Below, in pieces: positions 8,609 through 16,886 of a stretch of DNA of 64,000 bases. The stretch spans positions 62,001 through 126,000 of the forward strand of contig CAXXOK010000009.1 in the NCBI GenBank assembly GCA_963664595.2. The letters run 5' to 3'. Origin of the DNA: CAXXOK01 sp963664595 (GTDB lineage Bacteria; Bacillota; Clostridia; Christensenellales; Aristaeellaceae). A model generated the notes under the pieces. It did no database searches. It had not been told where the DNA came from and saw only the letters and a program-made list of their open reading frames with translations. The translations under genes were made by a program, and so were the position numbers. How positions within the stretch are numbered: position 1 is the first letter of the stretch; each line of letters begins with the position of its first letter.

Positions 8609-8637
8609 AATATAGCACAAGAAAGAAGATATGGCAA
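8609..8637 (-). promoter_or_regulatory. Promoter candidate for the sce7725-like gene
   Basis: On the minus strand TTGCCA (8632-8637), 17-base spacer, TATATT (8609-8614), 34 bases before the GTG start. Confidence 0.6.
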
Positions 8638-8780
8638 ACGTCAGTTAACTTTTGCTACTATAATACTGAACCAATAGAAACAATTCTCGATATTATAATA
8701 TAAAATTAGACGCAATGAAAGGATCAATCAAAATAGTAATCGGCTCTGATTTGAATCATAACAACCGATGAAAACGTGCT

Positions 8781-8857
8781 ATCGTATTGTATTACTACTA
8801 GTCAATTTAGCAAAAACTATCGAATTGATGGCGTATAAGGCATCAGTACAATACGAT
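8781..8857. repeat. Subterminal inverted repeat in the cassette
   Basis: ATCGTATTGTA (8781-8791) and its exact complement TACAATACGAT (8847-8857) enclose 55 bases next to the right terminal repeat. Could be a protein-binding or hairpin end structure. Confidence 0.6.
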
Positions 8858-8881
8858 GCTGTCTAGGTTACTTTGCTAATC
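8856..8881 (-). repeat. Right terminal inverted repeat of the cassette
   Basis: 26 bp, reverse complement of 6683-6708 with two mismatches. Its inner end overlaps the 11-bp subterminal repeat. Confidence 0.85.
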
Positions 8882-8901
8882 AAAGAAGTCTAGTCTGGTG
8901 C

Positions 8902-8930
8902 TTGACAAACCCGCCAACCTGCACTATAAT
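8902..8930 (+). promoter_or_regulatory. Consensus sigma-A promoter of the tryptophan T-box operon
   Basis: TTGACA (8902-8907), 17-base spacer, TATAAT (8925-8930): a perfect match. It begins 20 bp after the cassette's right end. Confidence 0.9.
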
Positions 8931-8936
8931 CCAATC

Positions 8937-9243
8937 ACATACTCAAACCGATGAGGCGAAGATCAAACCGCGATGCGCGCCTACAGAGAGCGGGGGACGG
9001 TGGAAACCCTGCGGAGAGCGGCACGGCAAATGGATCGCCGAGGGAATGGAGAAAGCCCTGCTTGCATTGGATGGAAGCTTTCTAACACCGAAAGGTGCGC
9101 AGGGCGTATACCCGGACCGTAAGCCCGCGTTAAGGGCAGAAAATGTGTTGGCATTTTCGTAAAGAGGGTCTTTCAAACAGACCAAGCAAGGTGGTACCGC
9201 AGGCATTTCAAGCCCTGTCCTTCAAGTGAGGACAGGGCTTTTC
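8937..9243 (+). promoter_or_regulatory. T-box riboswitch, tryptophan specifier (UGG)
   Basis: The leader has the expected order of T-box parts. A proximal stem pairs GGCG (8955-8958) with CGCC (9036-9039). A distal AGAGAG / GGTGGAAACC region lies at 8985-9010. A specifier loop holds GCAAATGGAT with TGG at 9031-9033. The T-box GGTGGTACCGC at 9190-9200 is followed by an intrinsic terminator at 9211-9243. The specifier was read from the codon just before the closing of the proximal stem, as in known T-boxes. It agrees with the TrpP-like transporter downstream. Uncharged tRNA-Trp would stabilise the antiterminator and switch the operon on. Confidence 0.85.
9211..9243 (+). terminator. T-box regulated intrinsic terminator
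   Basis: AGCCCTGTCC / GGACAGGGCT stem with a 9-base loop and a T-rich tail. It competes with the antiterminator that contains GGTGGTACCGC. Confidence 0.85.
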
Positions 9244-9371
9244 TCTATCCTCCACCTGATCATCATCCTTTACGAAACGGCAACCGGCGGACGGCGGACT
9301 GTTGGAGCAAAATCCACAACGACGCGGGAAACCAAACTCCCCGACCAATTGATAAGGAATGGTGATTTTCT

Positions 9372-9920
9372 ATGGCGCAGAAACGTGAAATGGTACACAC
9401 GAAGAAATCCGGTTTTTCGATCTCCGATCTCATTCTGGTTGCCGTGCTGCTGGCCGCGGGCGCGGTGCTCAAGGCCACGCTGGCGATCAACTTCCTGGGC
9501 ATGAAACCCAACTTCGTCATCGCCATGTACTGCCTGGCCATCCTGCTCATCCAGGCCGATACCTTCAAGGCGCGGGTGCTGCAGGCGCTCATCATCGGCG
9601 TTATCGCGGGCGCGATCTGCCAGTTCCTCCCCGGCACCCCGTGGCTGAACCTGCTCTCCGAGCCGGTGGGCGGCGTGGTGATGGCCCTGATGCTGGGCGT
9701 GAACATGAAGATCGGGAAGCTGAACCTGAGCGCAGCGGGCGCCACGCTGGTTGCCACCCTCGCCAGCGGCTGCACCTTCATCGCCAGCCTGTTTGTGTTC
9801 AACGGCGTTCCCGCCGCCAACCTCAAGGCGTACATCCCCGTGGTGCTCTTGACCGCGCTGATCAACGCCGTGATCGTGCAGCTGCTCTACCTGCCGCTGA
9901 AAAAGATCCTCAAAAAGTAA
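9372..9920 (+). CDS. trpP: Tryptophan ECF transporter S component (TrpP-like)
   Basis: Predicted 182-aa integral membrane protein with five to six hydrophobic segments. An N-terminal cytoplasmic stretch precedes the first helix (DLILVAVLLAAGAVLKA), a GMKPNFVIAMYCLAI segment follows, and the C-terminus is basic. Length and layout fit the TrpP/YhaG family of substrate-binding S components. It is the first gene after a tryptophan T-box and is followed by two ECF ATPases and an EcfT, so it probably confers tryptophan specificity on a dedicated ECF importer. The ribosome site is weak (AAGGA, 13 bases upstream). A family 2 element begins at the stop codon, leaving 189 bp to the next gene. Confidence 0.75.
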   Translation: MAQKREMVHTKKSGFSISDLILVAVLLAAGAVLKATLAINFLGMKPNFVIAMYCLAILLIQADTFKARVLQALIIGVIAGAICQFLPGTPWLNLLSEPVGGVVMALMLGVNMKIGKLNLSAAGATLVATLASGCTFIASLFVFNGVPAANLKAYIPVVLLTALINAVIVQLLYLPLKKILKK

Positions 9921-10076
9921 GCGGGGAACAACCCCCCTGCACGCTGCCACGTTATAGCTTCCCGGCCTGGGTTTGCGCAACCTTTGGCGCAGCGCTGATG
10001 CTGCTTCAGGTTACGCAAACCCAGCCTGATGAAAATCTTACGCGGCGGCGCACAAACGCTTTATTCATCGCTTATT
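9917..10076. repeat. Family 2 palindromic MITE-like element, copy 1
   Basis: Ends are GTAAGCG and its counterpart CGCTTAT. Inner arms at 9965-9983 and 10008-10026 (core TGGGTTTGCG) are near-perfect inverted repeats around a GCAGCGCTG centre. The left end contains the TAA stop of the S component gene. No coding potential. Confidence 0.8.
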
Positions 10077-10109
10077 GCAGAAAAGCAGTAACAAAGCATA
10101 GGAGAACCC

Positions 10110-10949
10110 ATGATTTCAATCGATGACGTAACCTTCCGCTACGACGGCGGCGCCGGGGATGTTCTCAAATCCGTAACCCTGCATATTGAAAAGGGCGGCT
10201 TTGTGGGCATTATCGGCCCCTCCGGGGCGGGCAAAACCACCCTGCTGTGTACGGTGAACGGCATTATCCCCCACCATTTCAAGGGGGACTACTACGGCGC
10301 CGTCACCGTGGACGGCCGCGATACATTCGATGTGAGCCTGACCGACCTGAGCCTTGCCGTGGGCACCGTGTTTCAGGATGTGGAAAGCCAGCTCATCAAC
10401 GCCGTGGTGGAGGACGAGCTGTATTACGGGCTGGAAAACTTCGGCGTGCCCAAGGCCGAGGCCGACCGGCGCGTGGCCGAGGTGCTCCGCCAGATCGGCA
10501 TCGAAAACCTGCGCCGCCGGGATATCAGCTCCCTGTCCGGCGGGCAGAAACAGAAGGTCGCCATCGCGGCGGTGCTGGTGCTGCGCCCGCAGATCCTGCT
10601 GCTGGACGAGCCCACCGGCGAGCTGGATCCCGTATCCAGCCGCCAGATCTTTACGCTGTTAAAAACCCTCAACGAGGAGCAGGGCATCACCGTGGTGATC
10701 GTGGAGCAGAAGATCATGCTGCTCAGCGAGTTCGCCCGCGACCTGGCCGTGGTGGACAAGGGCGAGATCAAATACTGCGGCCCCGTGCGCGAGGTGCTCA
10801 CCCACTCCGCGGAGCTGGAGCAGATGGGCGTCAACTGCCCCCGCGTGGTGACGCTTTCCAACGAGCTCAAGGCCGCGGGCATTGAGATTGACCGTCTGTC
10901 CGTCAACGTGGACGAGGCCGAAGCCATGATGAAGGCGGTGACCGAATGA
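10110..10949 (+). CDS. ecfA1: ECF transporter ATPase 1
   Basis: Predicted 279-aa ABC ATPase. Walker A is GPSGAGKTT near residue 36, the signature LSGGQKQKVAIA lies near residue 143, Walker B is ILLLDEPTGELD, and the switch region ends VVIVEQKI in place of the usual His. It should pair with the next ATPase on the cytoplasmic face of the EcfT subunit to energise tryptophan uptake. AGGAG lies 6 bases before the ATG. It is translationally coupled to the next gene by a 4-base ATGA overlap. Confidence 0.9.
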   Translation: MISIDDVTFRYDGGAGDVLKSVTLHIEKGGFVGIIGPSGAGKTTLLCTVNGIIPHHFKGDYYGAVTVDGRDTFDVSLTDLSLAVGTVFQDVESQLINAVVEDELYYGLENFGVPKAEADRRVAEVLRQIGIENLRRRDISSLSGGQKQKVAIAAVLVLRPQILLLDEPTGELDPVSSRQIFTLLKTLNEEQGITVVIVEQKIMLLSEFARDLAVVDKGEIKYCGPVREVLTHSAELEQMGVNCPRVVTLSNELKAAGIEIDRLSVNVDEAEAMMKAVTE

Positions 10950-11752
10950 TTGCGTTTGACGGCGTATGCTATTCGTATCCCAACTGCGAGGCGCTGATCA
11001 AAAACCTTTCCTTTACGGTGGACAGGGGCGAGTTCGTGTCCATCATCGGGGAAAACGGCGCGGGCAAAACCACAGTCTCGAAGCTGATTGACGGGCTGTT
11101 AAAGCCCACCTCCGGCACGGTGACCGTGGCGGGGCTGAACACCGCGCAGGTCAAAACCAGCGCCATTGCGCGGCACGTGGGCTTTCTGTTTCAGGACCCC
11201 GACCGCCAGATCTGCAAAAACACCGTGCGCGAGGAAATCGCCTTCGGGCTGACCCTGCAGGGCATGGACAAGGATGAGATAAACCGCCGCGTAACCCGCG
11301 TGCTGGATCGCTTCGGCTTTGACGGCGACAAGGACCCCTTCACGTTGGGCCGCGGCGAGCGCCAGCGCGTGGCGCTGGCCTCCATCATCGCCGTGGAGCC
11401 GGAGATCATGATTCTGGATGAGCCCACCACCGGCCTTGACTACCGCGAGTGCATGCAGGTGATGGAAGCCATTCAGGGGTTGAACGATCAGGGCGTGACC
11501 GTGGTGATGGTCTGCCACGATATGGAAGTGGTGCTGGATTTCGCCCGCCGCGTGCTGGTGGTATCAAACGGCACGCTGATTGCCGACGGCGAAACCCGCG
11601 CCGTGTTCCGCGATGCGGCCGCCATGCGGCAGGCCTCCATCCTGCCCCCGCAGATTGTGCAGGTGGCGCAGCGCCTTGGCGGAGCCTTTGCCAACGCCGC
11701 CTATGCCGAAGAGATGGTCTCCGCAGTGCTGGAAGGGAGGGCGGCGCGATGA
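10946..11752 (+). CDS. ecfA2: ECF transporter ATPase 2
   Basis: Predicted 268-aa ABC ATPase with Walker A GENGAGKTT, a Q-loop in LFQDPDRQI, Walker B IMILDEPTTGLD and switch His in VMVCHDMEVV. The signature reads LGRGERQRVALA in place of LSGGQ, so one composite ATP site may be degenerate, as in some heterodimeric ECF modules. Start and stop overlap the neighbouring genes by four bases on each side, so the three genes are translated as a coupled block. Confidence 0.9.
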   Translation: MIAFDGVCYSYPNCEALIKNLSFTVDRGEFVSIIGENGAGKTTVSKLIDGLLKPTSGTVTVAGLNTAQVKTSAIARHVGFLFQDPDRQICKNTVREEIAFGLTLQGMDKDEINRRVTRVLDRFGFDGDKDPFTLGRGERQRVALASIIAVEPEIMILDEPTTGLDYRECMQVMEAIQGLNDQGVTVVMVCHDMEVVLDFARRVLVVSNGTLIADGETRAVFRDAAAMRQASILPPQIVQVAQRLGGAFANAAYAEEMVSAVLEGRAAR

Positions 11753-12495
11753 AGAATATTCTGGAGTACTGCCCCGGTACCAGTGTGCTGCACAAGATGA
11801 ACCCCATCGCCAAGATTGTGCTCGCGTTCCTGATCAGCGTATCGGCCTTTGCCGCGGACAGCATCCCCTGCCTGCTGGCCGTGCTCGCGGCGGATATCCT
11901 GCTGGGCGTGATCGGCGGAATTTACCAGAAAACCGTGCGCGTGCTGGTCGGGCTGCTGAAATTCAGCATTTTCCTGTTCGTTTTGCAGCTGCTGTTTTCG
12001 CGCGGCGGCAACCGCGTGTTCCTGTTCATCACGGACGAGGGCATCCTTACTGCCGTCACCATCTGCCTGCGGCTGGTGGCCGCGTGCGTGCCGCTGGCGC
12101 TGATCCTGACCATTACCGAGTACAACGACCTCACCAACGCGCTGGTGCGGGTAACGCGCCTGCCCTACAAATACGCCTTTACCATCGCTACCACCATCCG
12201 CTTCATCCCCCTGTTCCTCACCGAGATGGCCGCCATTATGGAGGCGCAGACCGCGCGCGGCGTGGAGCTGGACGCGGGCGGTTTTTTCAAGAAGATGAAG
12301 CTGATCCTGCCGCTGGCCGTGCCGCTGCTGATGATCTCCGTGCGCAAGATCGATTCCACGGCCATCGCCGCCGAGGCGCGGGGCTTCCACCTGCGCACGC
12401 GCGACAGCGGCTACAAGCTGTACCCCTTCCACTTCCGCGATGCGGCGGCGCTGCTGCTCGGCGCGCTGCTGATGACCGGAGGCATACTTTTTTAA
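11749..12495 (+). CDS. ecfT: ECF transporter transmembrane component (EcfT)
   Basis: Predicted 248 aa with five to six membrane helices. The two coupling-helix motifs of EcfT are visible as AQTARGVE and AAEARGF. The start is the ATG overlapping the stop of the preceding ATPase; longer in-frame versions run inside that gene without a ribosome site. It forms the membrane scaffold that links the TrpP-like S component to the two ATPases. The whole set is under the tryptophan T-box. Confidence 0.9.
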   Translation: MKNILEYCPGTSVLHKMNPIAKIVLAFLISVSAFAADSIPCLLAVLAADILLGVIGGIYQKTVRVLVGLLKFSIFLFVLQLLFSRGGNRVFLFITDEGILTAVTICLRLVAACVPLALILTITEYNDLTNALVRVTRLPYKYAFTIATTIRFIPLFLTEMAAIMEAQTARGVELDAGGFFKKMKLILPLAVPLLMISVRKIDSTAIAAEARGFHLRTRDSGYKLYPFHFRDAAALLLGALLMTGGILF

Positions 12496-12513
12496 CCAAA
12501 TGAGGTGACCGTT

Positions 12514-13743
12514 ATGCAAATGTCCATTGATCAACTGAAACTCATCCGCCAGCAGATCGCCAAGCTCTGCGTGATCGACGGCTTCTACGCAGACCGCCTG
12601 CAGGGCGTGGATGCGCGGGAGATCAAATCCCAGCAGGATTTCGAAAAGCTCGGCTTCACCGGCAAGGAGGACCTGCGCGACGCGTATCCTCTGGGCCTCA
12701 TGGCTGTGCCGCCGGAGGACGTGGTGCGCATCCATTCGTCGTCGGGCACCACGGGCAAGCCGGTGATCATTCCCTACACCCGGCGCGATGTGGAGGACTG
12801 GGCGGAGATGTTCGCCCGCTGCTACCGCATGGCGGGGGTCACCAACCGCGACCGCATCCACATCACGCCCGGCTACGGGCTGTGGACGGCCGGTATCGGC
12901 TTTCAGGCCGGGGCGGAGCTGCTGGGCGCGATGGCCGTGCCCATGGGCCCCGGCAACACCGACAAACAGCTGAAAATGATGATCGATATGGAAAGCACCG
13001 TGCTGTGCGCCACCTCCTCCTACGCGCTGCTGCTGGCCGAGGAAGTGGAAAAGCGCGGCCTGAACGACCAAATCAAGCTCAAGATCGGCGTCATCGGCTC
13101 GGAGCGTTGGGGGGCGAAAACCCGAAAGCGCATCGCCGATATTCTGGGCGTAAAGCTCTATGATATCTACGGCCTGACCGAGATCTACGGCCCCGGCATC
13201 GGCATCAGCTGCGACGAGGACGACGGCATGCACATCTGGGACGACTATCTCTACATCGAGGTGATCGATCCCGTTACCGGCCAGACCGTGCCCGACGGCA
13301 CCGTGGGCGAGCTGGTGATCACCACCCTTAAAAAGCAGGGCGCGCCGCTGATCCGCTACCGCACCCACGACCTGACCCGCATCATCCCCGGCGAATGCGC
13401 CTGCGGCTCGCACTATCCGCGCATCGGCACCATCGTGGGCCGTACCGACGACATGGTCAAGGTCAAGGGCGTGAACATTTTCCCCAGCCAGATCGACGAG
13501 CTGCTTGCCGCCATCGACGGCGCCAGCAGCGAGTATTTCTTTACGCTGGAACATGCGGCCGGCCGCGACCGCTGCGCCCTCGCCGTGGAGGCGGAGCCCG
13601 GCGTGGATAAAGCCGCCCTGGCCCAGACGATCGCCGCGCGCTTCAAATCGCAAATCGGGGTTACCGCCGAGATAGAGCTGGCAGATATCGGCGGCCTGCC
13701 CCGCAGCGAGAAAAAAACCAAGCGGGTGATTGATAACCGGTAG
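12514..13743 (+). CDS. Phenylacetate-CoA ligase family protein (aryl-acid CoA ligase)
   Basis: Predicted 409-aa adenylate-forming enzyme. The ATP-binding loop is HSSSGTTGKPV near residue 75, the A5 motif is YGLTEIYGPG, and the C-terminal lid contains DDMVKVKGVNIFPSQI. PaaK enzymes turn arylacetates plus ATP and CoA into aryl-CoA and AMP. It is 18 bp after ecfT and so under tryptophan T-box control, which makes indole-3-acetate a plausible substrate beside phenylacetate; this is inference. The ATG at 12514 is chosen for GAGGTG 6 bases upstream. Related ligases often sit with indolepyruvate oxidoreductase genes, which here lie separately at 25-27.6 kb. Confidence 0.85.
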   Translation: MQMSIDQLKLIRQQIAKLCVIDGFYADRLQGVDAREIKSQQDFEKLGFTGKEDLRDAYPLGLMAVPPEDVVRIHSSSGTTGKPVIIPYTRRDVEDWAEMFARCYRMAGVTNRDRIHITPGYGLWTAGIGFQAGAELLGAMAVPMGPGNTDKQLKMMIDMESTVLCATSSYALLLAEEVEKRGLNDQIKLKIGVIGSERWGAKTRKRIADILGVKLYDIYGLTEIYGPGIGISCDEDDGMHIWDDYLYIEVIDPVTGQTVPDGTVGELVITTLKKQGAPLIRYRTHDLTRIIPGECACGSHYPRIGTIVGRTDDMVKVKGVNIFPSQIDELLAAIDGASSEYFFTLEHAAGRDRCALAVEAEPGVDKAALAQTIAARFKSQIGVTAEIELADIGGLPRSEKKTKRVIDNR

Positions 13744-13746
13744 CTT

Positions 13747-13771
13747 TTTCTCTTTTGTAAAAATAGAGAAA
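13747..13771 (+). terminator. Hairpin after the PaaK-like gene (left of family 1 copy D)
   Basis: TTTCTCTTTTG / TAGAGAAA hairpin. A closely similar, better-paired version recurs at 13998-14027 on the other side of the repeat. Confidence 0.45.
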
Positions 13772-13777
13772 CTTGCT

Positions 13778-13985
13778 TGCCAAAATGATGGGTCCAGGGC
13801 CGATGGCCCTGGTCAGGGTGCAGGGGCGAAGCCCTTGCCCGGGGACCGGGGCGGAGCCCCGAAGCCCTGCGCAATAACGCATGTCGAAAGCAAACGAACA
13901 GCGCCGCAGGCGCATCATAATGCAAAAGCGAGCGAACAGCGCCGCAGGCGCTATGAGGCGAACGGCGACAAAGCCCCAAAAAGTT
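13778..13985 (+). repeat. Family 1 hairpin repeat, copy D
   Basis: Contains ATGATGGGTCCAGGGCCGAT, GGGGCGGAGCCCC and two successive runs of the GCGAACAGCGCCGCAGGCGC core (a partial internal duplication at 13885-13950). Confidence 0.9.
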
Positions 13986-13997
13986 TTAACAACCCGC

Positions 13998-14027
13998 CTT
14001 CTTCTCTTTTTGGTAAAAGAGAAGAAG
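13998..14027 (+). terminator. Hairpin right of family 1 copy D
   Basis: CTTCTTCTCTTTT / AAAAGAGAAGAAG, near-duplicate of 13747-13771. Confidence 0.5.
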
Positions 14028-14124
14028 CAAGAGAAAACCAGCATTTTCTTTTTGATTACATAGCTTGGGGTAAGCTGAATCTTCAAAAAAAGCAAGCAGA
14101 AAATCCAATCCAAGGCACGATTGC

Positions 14125-14160
14125 CGCCCGGAGCTTTTCAAAGGCTCCGGGCGTTTGTTA
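14125..14160 (+). terminator. Rho-independent terminator
   Basis: CGCCCGGAGC / GCTCCGGGCG stem followed by TTTGTT, about 115 bp before the PHP gene. Confidence 0.75.
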
Positions 14161-14273
14161 TCAGCGCGTTAACAAATCCGGCAGGGGGTTGCAGTACCCG
14201 TTTTTAATGCTATGATAGTACGGTATGCCGGAAACGGCCTGCAAATTCACAAACATAGGGGACACAGGCAACA

Positions 14274-14957
14274 ATGAGCAACGAACAACGGGTTAAGACC
14301 GAGTTTCACCTGCACACGGCGGAAACCAGCCCCTGCGGCATGGTGCCGGGGCGGATCATGATGCAGCTGTGCGCGAAAATGGGCTACGGCGGCGTGATTG
14401 TGACCGACCATTATCTTCCGGATTATTTTGAGCAGCCGCAGACGCGGGATCTCTTTCTGGCGGGCTACCGGGAGGCCAGGCAGGCCGGGGACGAGCTGGG
14501 CATCATCGTGCTGCCGGGCATGGAGTTCCGGTTTGCCAGCGCCGATAATGATTTTCTGATCTATGGCATGGAGGAGCCGGACTTTGCGGAGCTGCCGACA
14601 AACCTGTGCTACTATTCGCTTGCGGATTTTTACGCGTATTGCCATGCCCGTGGCTGGCTGGTGGTTCAGGCGCACCCCTTCCGGTCGTGGTGCACGCCGC
14701 AGGATCCCGCCCTGCTGGACGGGGTGGAGGTTAGCAACGGCAATCCGCGTCAGGAAAGCCATAACGACCAGGCGCTGGCCTTTGCCCGCCGAAACCACCT
14801 GCTGGAAACGGCCGGCGGCGATGTGCACCAGCTGGGCGATGTGCGGGATACGGCCCCCATGGTGCCGCGGGCGCTGCTGACGCCCAAGGGCATTGTGCGG
14901 TACCTGCGGGAAAACCCGCGGGTTGCCCCGGAGTTTGAGGAAACGCTTCAGGCATAA
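14274..14957 (+). CDS. PHP domain metal-dependent phosphoesterase
   Basis: Predicted 227-aa soluble protein. The PHP metal-binding motif 1 is FHLHTAETSPCG near residue 10 and motif 2 is VTDHYLP near residue 43. Further His residues are in QAHPFRSW and GGDVHQLGD near the C-terminus. PHP proteins of this size are usually phosphoesterases related to histidinol phosphatase or nucleoside bisphosphate phosphatases; the substrate is not evident. The ribosome site is weak (GGGGAC). The gene stands alone, ahead of the FAD dehydrogenase by 130 bp. Confidence 0.8.
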   Translation: MSNEQRVKTEFHLHTAETSPCGMVPGRIMMQLCAKMGYGGVIVTDHYLPDYFEQPQTRDLFLAGYREARQAGDELGIIVLPGMEFRFASADNDFLIYGMEEPDFAELPTNLCYYSLADFYAYCHARGWLVVQAHPFRSWCTPQDPALLDGVEVSNGNPRQESHNDQALAFARRNHLLETAGGDVHQLGDVRDTAPMVPRALLTPKGIVRYLRENPRVAPEFEETLQA

Positions 14958-15087
14958 GGCCTCAGGGGGCGCGCACGCCGCAGGGCCGCGCGCTTTGTTA
15001 CACGTGGAACAATGTGCCGCGAAGGGTTTCGTGGTATACTGTAATGTAACCCACAAATGAAGGACAGGAAGAAAAGGCGAGAACACC

Positions 15088-16491
15088 ATGAAAACCAAGC
15101 ATACGAAATACGATATTGCGATCATCGGCGGGGGCATCAGCGGCCTGATGGCGGCCTACCGCCTGAGCAGCGACAACCCAAGCCTGAACATTGTCATGTT
15201 TGAAAAAGGAGCCGCGCTGCAAAAACGCAAATGCCCGATGATGGCGCATCAGTCGGAGGTCTGCGTCAACTGCAAAAACTGCTCCATTATGGAAGGCATC
15301 GCGGGGGCGGGGGCGTTCAGCGACGGCAAATATGTGATCTCCACCGAATACGGCGGCTGGCTGACGGATTTCATGCCCGAAAAAACGGTGCGGGCGTATA
15401 TCGAGCAGGCCGACGCCATCCTTGTGCGCCACGGCGCCACGGAGGAGCGCTTTGCCCCCAACAACGAGCTGAAGCGCGAATGCCTGAAGCACGATCTGCA
15501 CATGCAGCAGGCGGAGCTCAAGCACCTGGGCACGGACTGTAATTACGATACGATGGCAAGCCTCGTGGAAGAAATCCATGGGCGTGTGGAAATCGTCACC
15601 AACACGGAGGTGACGGACGTTGATAAGGACCGGCACCTGCTGACATTGGATGACCACAGCGAGCTGCACGCGGACCGGATTATCTTCGCGGTGGGCAGGG
15701 CCGGAAGCCGCCTGTTTGCCCAGTGGTGCGTGAAAAACGGGATTGAGCTGTCCAACAACCAGGTGGATGTGGGCGTGCGGGTGGAGCTGCCCGCGATTAT
15801 CTGGGACCACTTTTCCAAAAAGATTTACGAGCCGAAAATCTGGTACCGCTCCCGCCAGTACGGCGATACCACGCGGATGTTCTGCTTTAACGAGCGGGGC
15901 AACGTGGTAATGGAAAACACCGACGGCGTGATGACCGTGAACGGCCACAGCTACCGCGGCATGGAGCGGAAAACCGAGAACTCCAACTTTGCGCTGCTGA
16001 GCACCATCCACTTTACGCAGCCCTTTAAAAAGCCGATCGAGTACGCGCGCTACGTGGCCTCGCTTGCCAACCTCATCAGCGGCGGCGGCGTGCTGGTGCA
16101 GCGCTTGGGCGATCTGGAAAACGGCCGCCGTACGGATGCCAAGCGCCTGATCCAGTCCACCACCCGGCCCACGCTGGCCGCCGTGCCCGGCGACCTGAGC
16201 CTGTGCATGCCCAAGCGCCAGCTGGATAACATTATGGAAACGCTGCACGCGCTGGATAAAATCGCCCCCGGCACAGCCAACCACGACACGCTTTTATACG
16301 GCGTGGAGTGTAAGTATTATTCCGCCCGCCCCGCTACGGACGATTTTGAGCTGCAGGGCACCACGGGCATCTATGCCGTGGGCGACGGCGGCGGGTTTAC
16401 CCGGTCGCTCTCCCATGCCGCGGCCCACGGGCTGTACATCGCGGATAAAATCGGCGGCAAAACGCCGGAGGCGAGGCTGGAAACGGAGTAA
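15088..16491 (+). CDS. FAD-dependent dehydrogenase (COG2509-type)
   Basis: Predicted 467 aa. An N-terminal Rossmann dinucleotide-binding motif IAIIGGGISGLMAAY is followed by a cysteine-rich stretch CPMMAHQSEVCVNCKNC near residue 50 that could hold a metal or redox centre. A GxGxFSDGK segment lies near residue 75, and a C-terminal FAD motif GIYAVGDGGGFTRSL near residue 428. The layout matches uncharacterised FAD dehydrogenases common in Clostridia, whose reaction is unknown. A TATACT box lies about 50 bp upstream without a convincing -35. The 57-aa OadB-signature peptide follows 154 bp later on the same strand. Confidence 0.8.
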   Translation: MKTKHTKYDIAIIGGGISGLMAAYRLSSDNPSLNIVMFEKGAALQKRKCPMMAHQSEVCVNCKNCSIMEGIAGAGAFSDGKYVISTEYGGWLTDFMPEKTVRAYIEQADAILVRHGATEERFAPNNELKRECLKHDLHMQQAELKHLGTDCNYDTMASLVEEIHGRVEIVTNTEVTDVDKDRHLLTLDDHSELHADRIIFAVGRAGSRLFAQWCVKNGIELSNNQVDVGVRVELPAIIWDHFSKKIYEPKIWYRSRQYGDTTRMFCFNERGNVVMENTDGVMTVNGHSYRGMERKTENSNFALLSTIHFTQPFKKPIEYARYVASLANLISGGGVLVQRLGDLENGRRTDAKRLIQSTTRPTLAAVPGDLSLCMPKRQLDNIMETLHALDKIAPGTANHDTLLYGVECKYYSARPATDDFELQGTTGIYAVGDGGGFTRSLSHAAAHGLYIADKIGGKTPEARLETE

Positions 16492-16645
16492 CGAACAAAG
16501 TAACCAACGAAGAAACAAACGTAGCAACGGTACGGCTGAATAAAAGGAACTGCAAAGCAAACCCGGGCAAAACGGGAAGCCTTACGGTGGCCCGGCGGGC
16601 TTTGCCGCCGCGCCGGATGTTTGAAAAAGAATGGAGACTTAACGT

Positions 16646-16819
16646 ATGATCATGCAACGGAATCTTATCGCCGCGTTTTTGGTGGGGGTGGCGCTGGCCG
16701 CCTTCGGCCTGTTTTCAGTTTTCGGCGTTGCCGGCAGCCACAGCGCCGCTTCGGTGGGCATCATCGGCGGCAGCGACGGGCCGACCGCGATTTTTGTGAG
16801 CAGCCCGGCGCAGAAGTGA
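16646..16819 (+). CDS. 57-aa membrane peptide with OadB sodium-pump signature
   Basis: Small open frame starting MIMQRNLIAAFLVGVALAAF (one hydrophobic helix) and ending with VGIIGGSDGPTAIFVSS. That second stretch is the signature found in the beta subunit of sodium-translocating oxaloacetate, glutaconyl-CoA and methylmalonyl-CoA decarboxylases, where it lies in the membrane near the Na+ path. The rest of OadB (about 370 aa) is absent and there is no frameshifted remainder nearby, so this is either a stand-alone micropeptide or a relic. GGAG lies 9 bases before the ATG, and a strong terminator follows 68 bp after the stop, both in favour of a real gene. Confidence 0.65.
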   Translation: MIMQRNLIAAFLVGVALAAFGLFSVFGVAGSHSAASVGIIGGSDGPTAIFVSSPAQK

Positions 16820-16886
16820 AATGCGGAAGTGAACGATAGAAAATTGCCGCGTCCGCTAAACGAAAGTATCCGGTAATCCATAGCAA

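Larger units (their letters stand above)
6683..8881. mobile_element. AT-rich cassette bounded by 26-bp terminal inverted repeats
   Basis: A roughly 2.2-kb block with much lower GC than both flanks, closed by inverted repeats at 6683-6708 and 8856-8881 that match at 24 of 26 positions. It carries only the sce7726-like and sce7725-like genes, each with its own promoter, and no transposase or integrase. No clear target-site duplication could be seen. The right end lies 20 bp upstream of the tryptophan T-box promoter. Mobility is inferred from structure. Confidence 0.65.

Noticed and set aside
11701..13653. 650-codon open frame on the minus strand
   Set aside because: It runs antisense to ecfT and the PaaK-like gene, both of which have clear family motifs; the His/Gln/Arg-rich product is a typical shadow.
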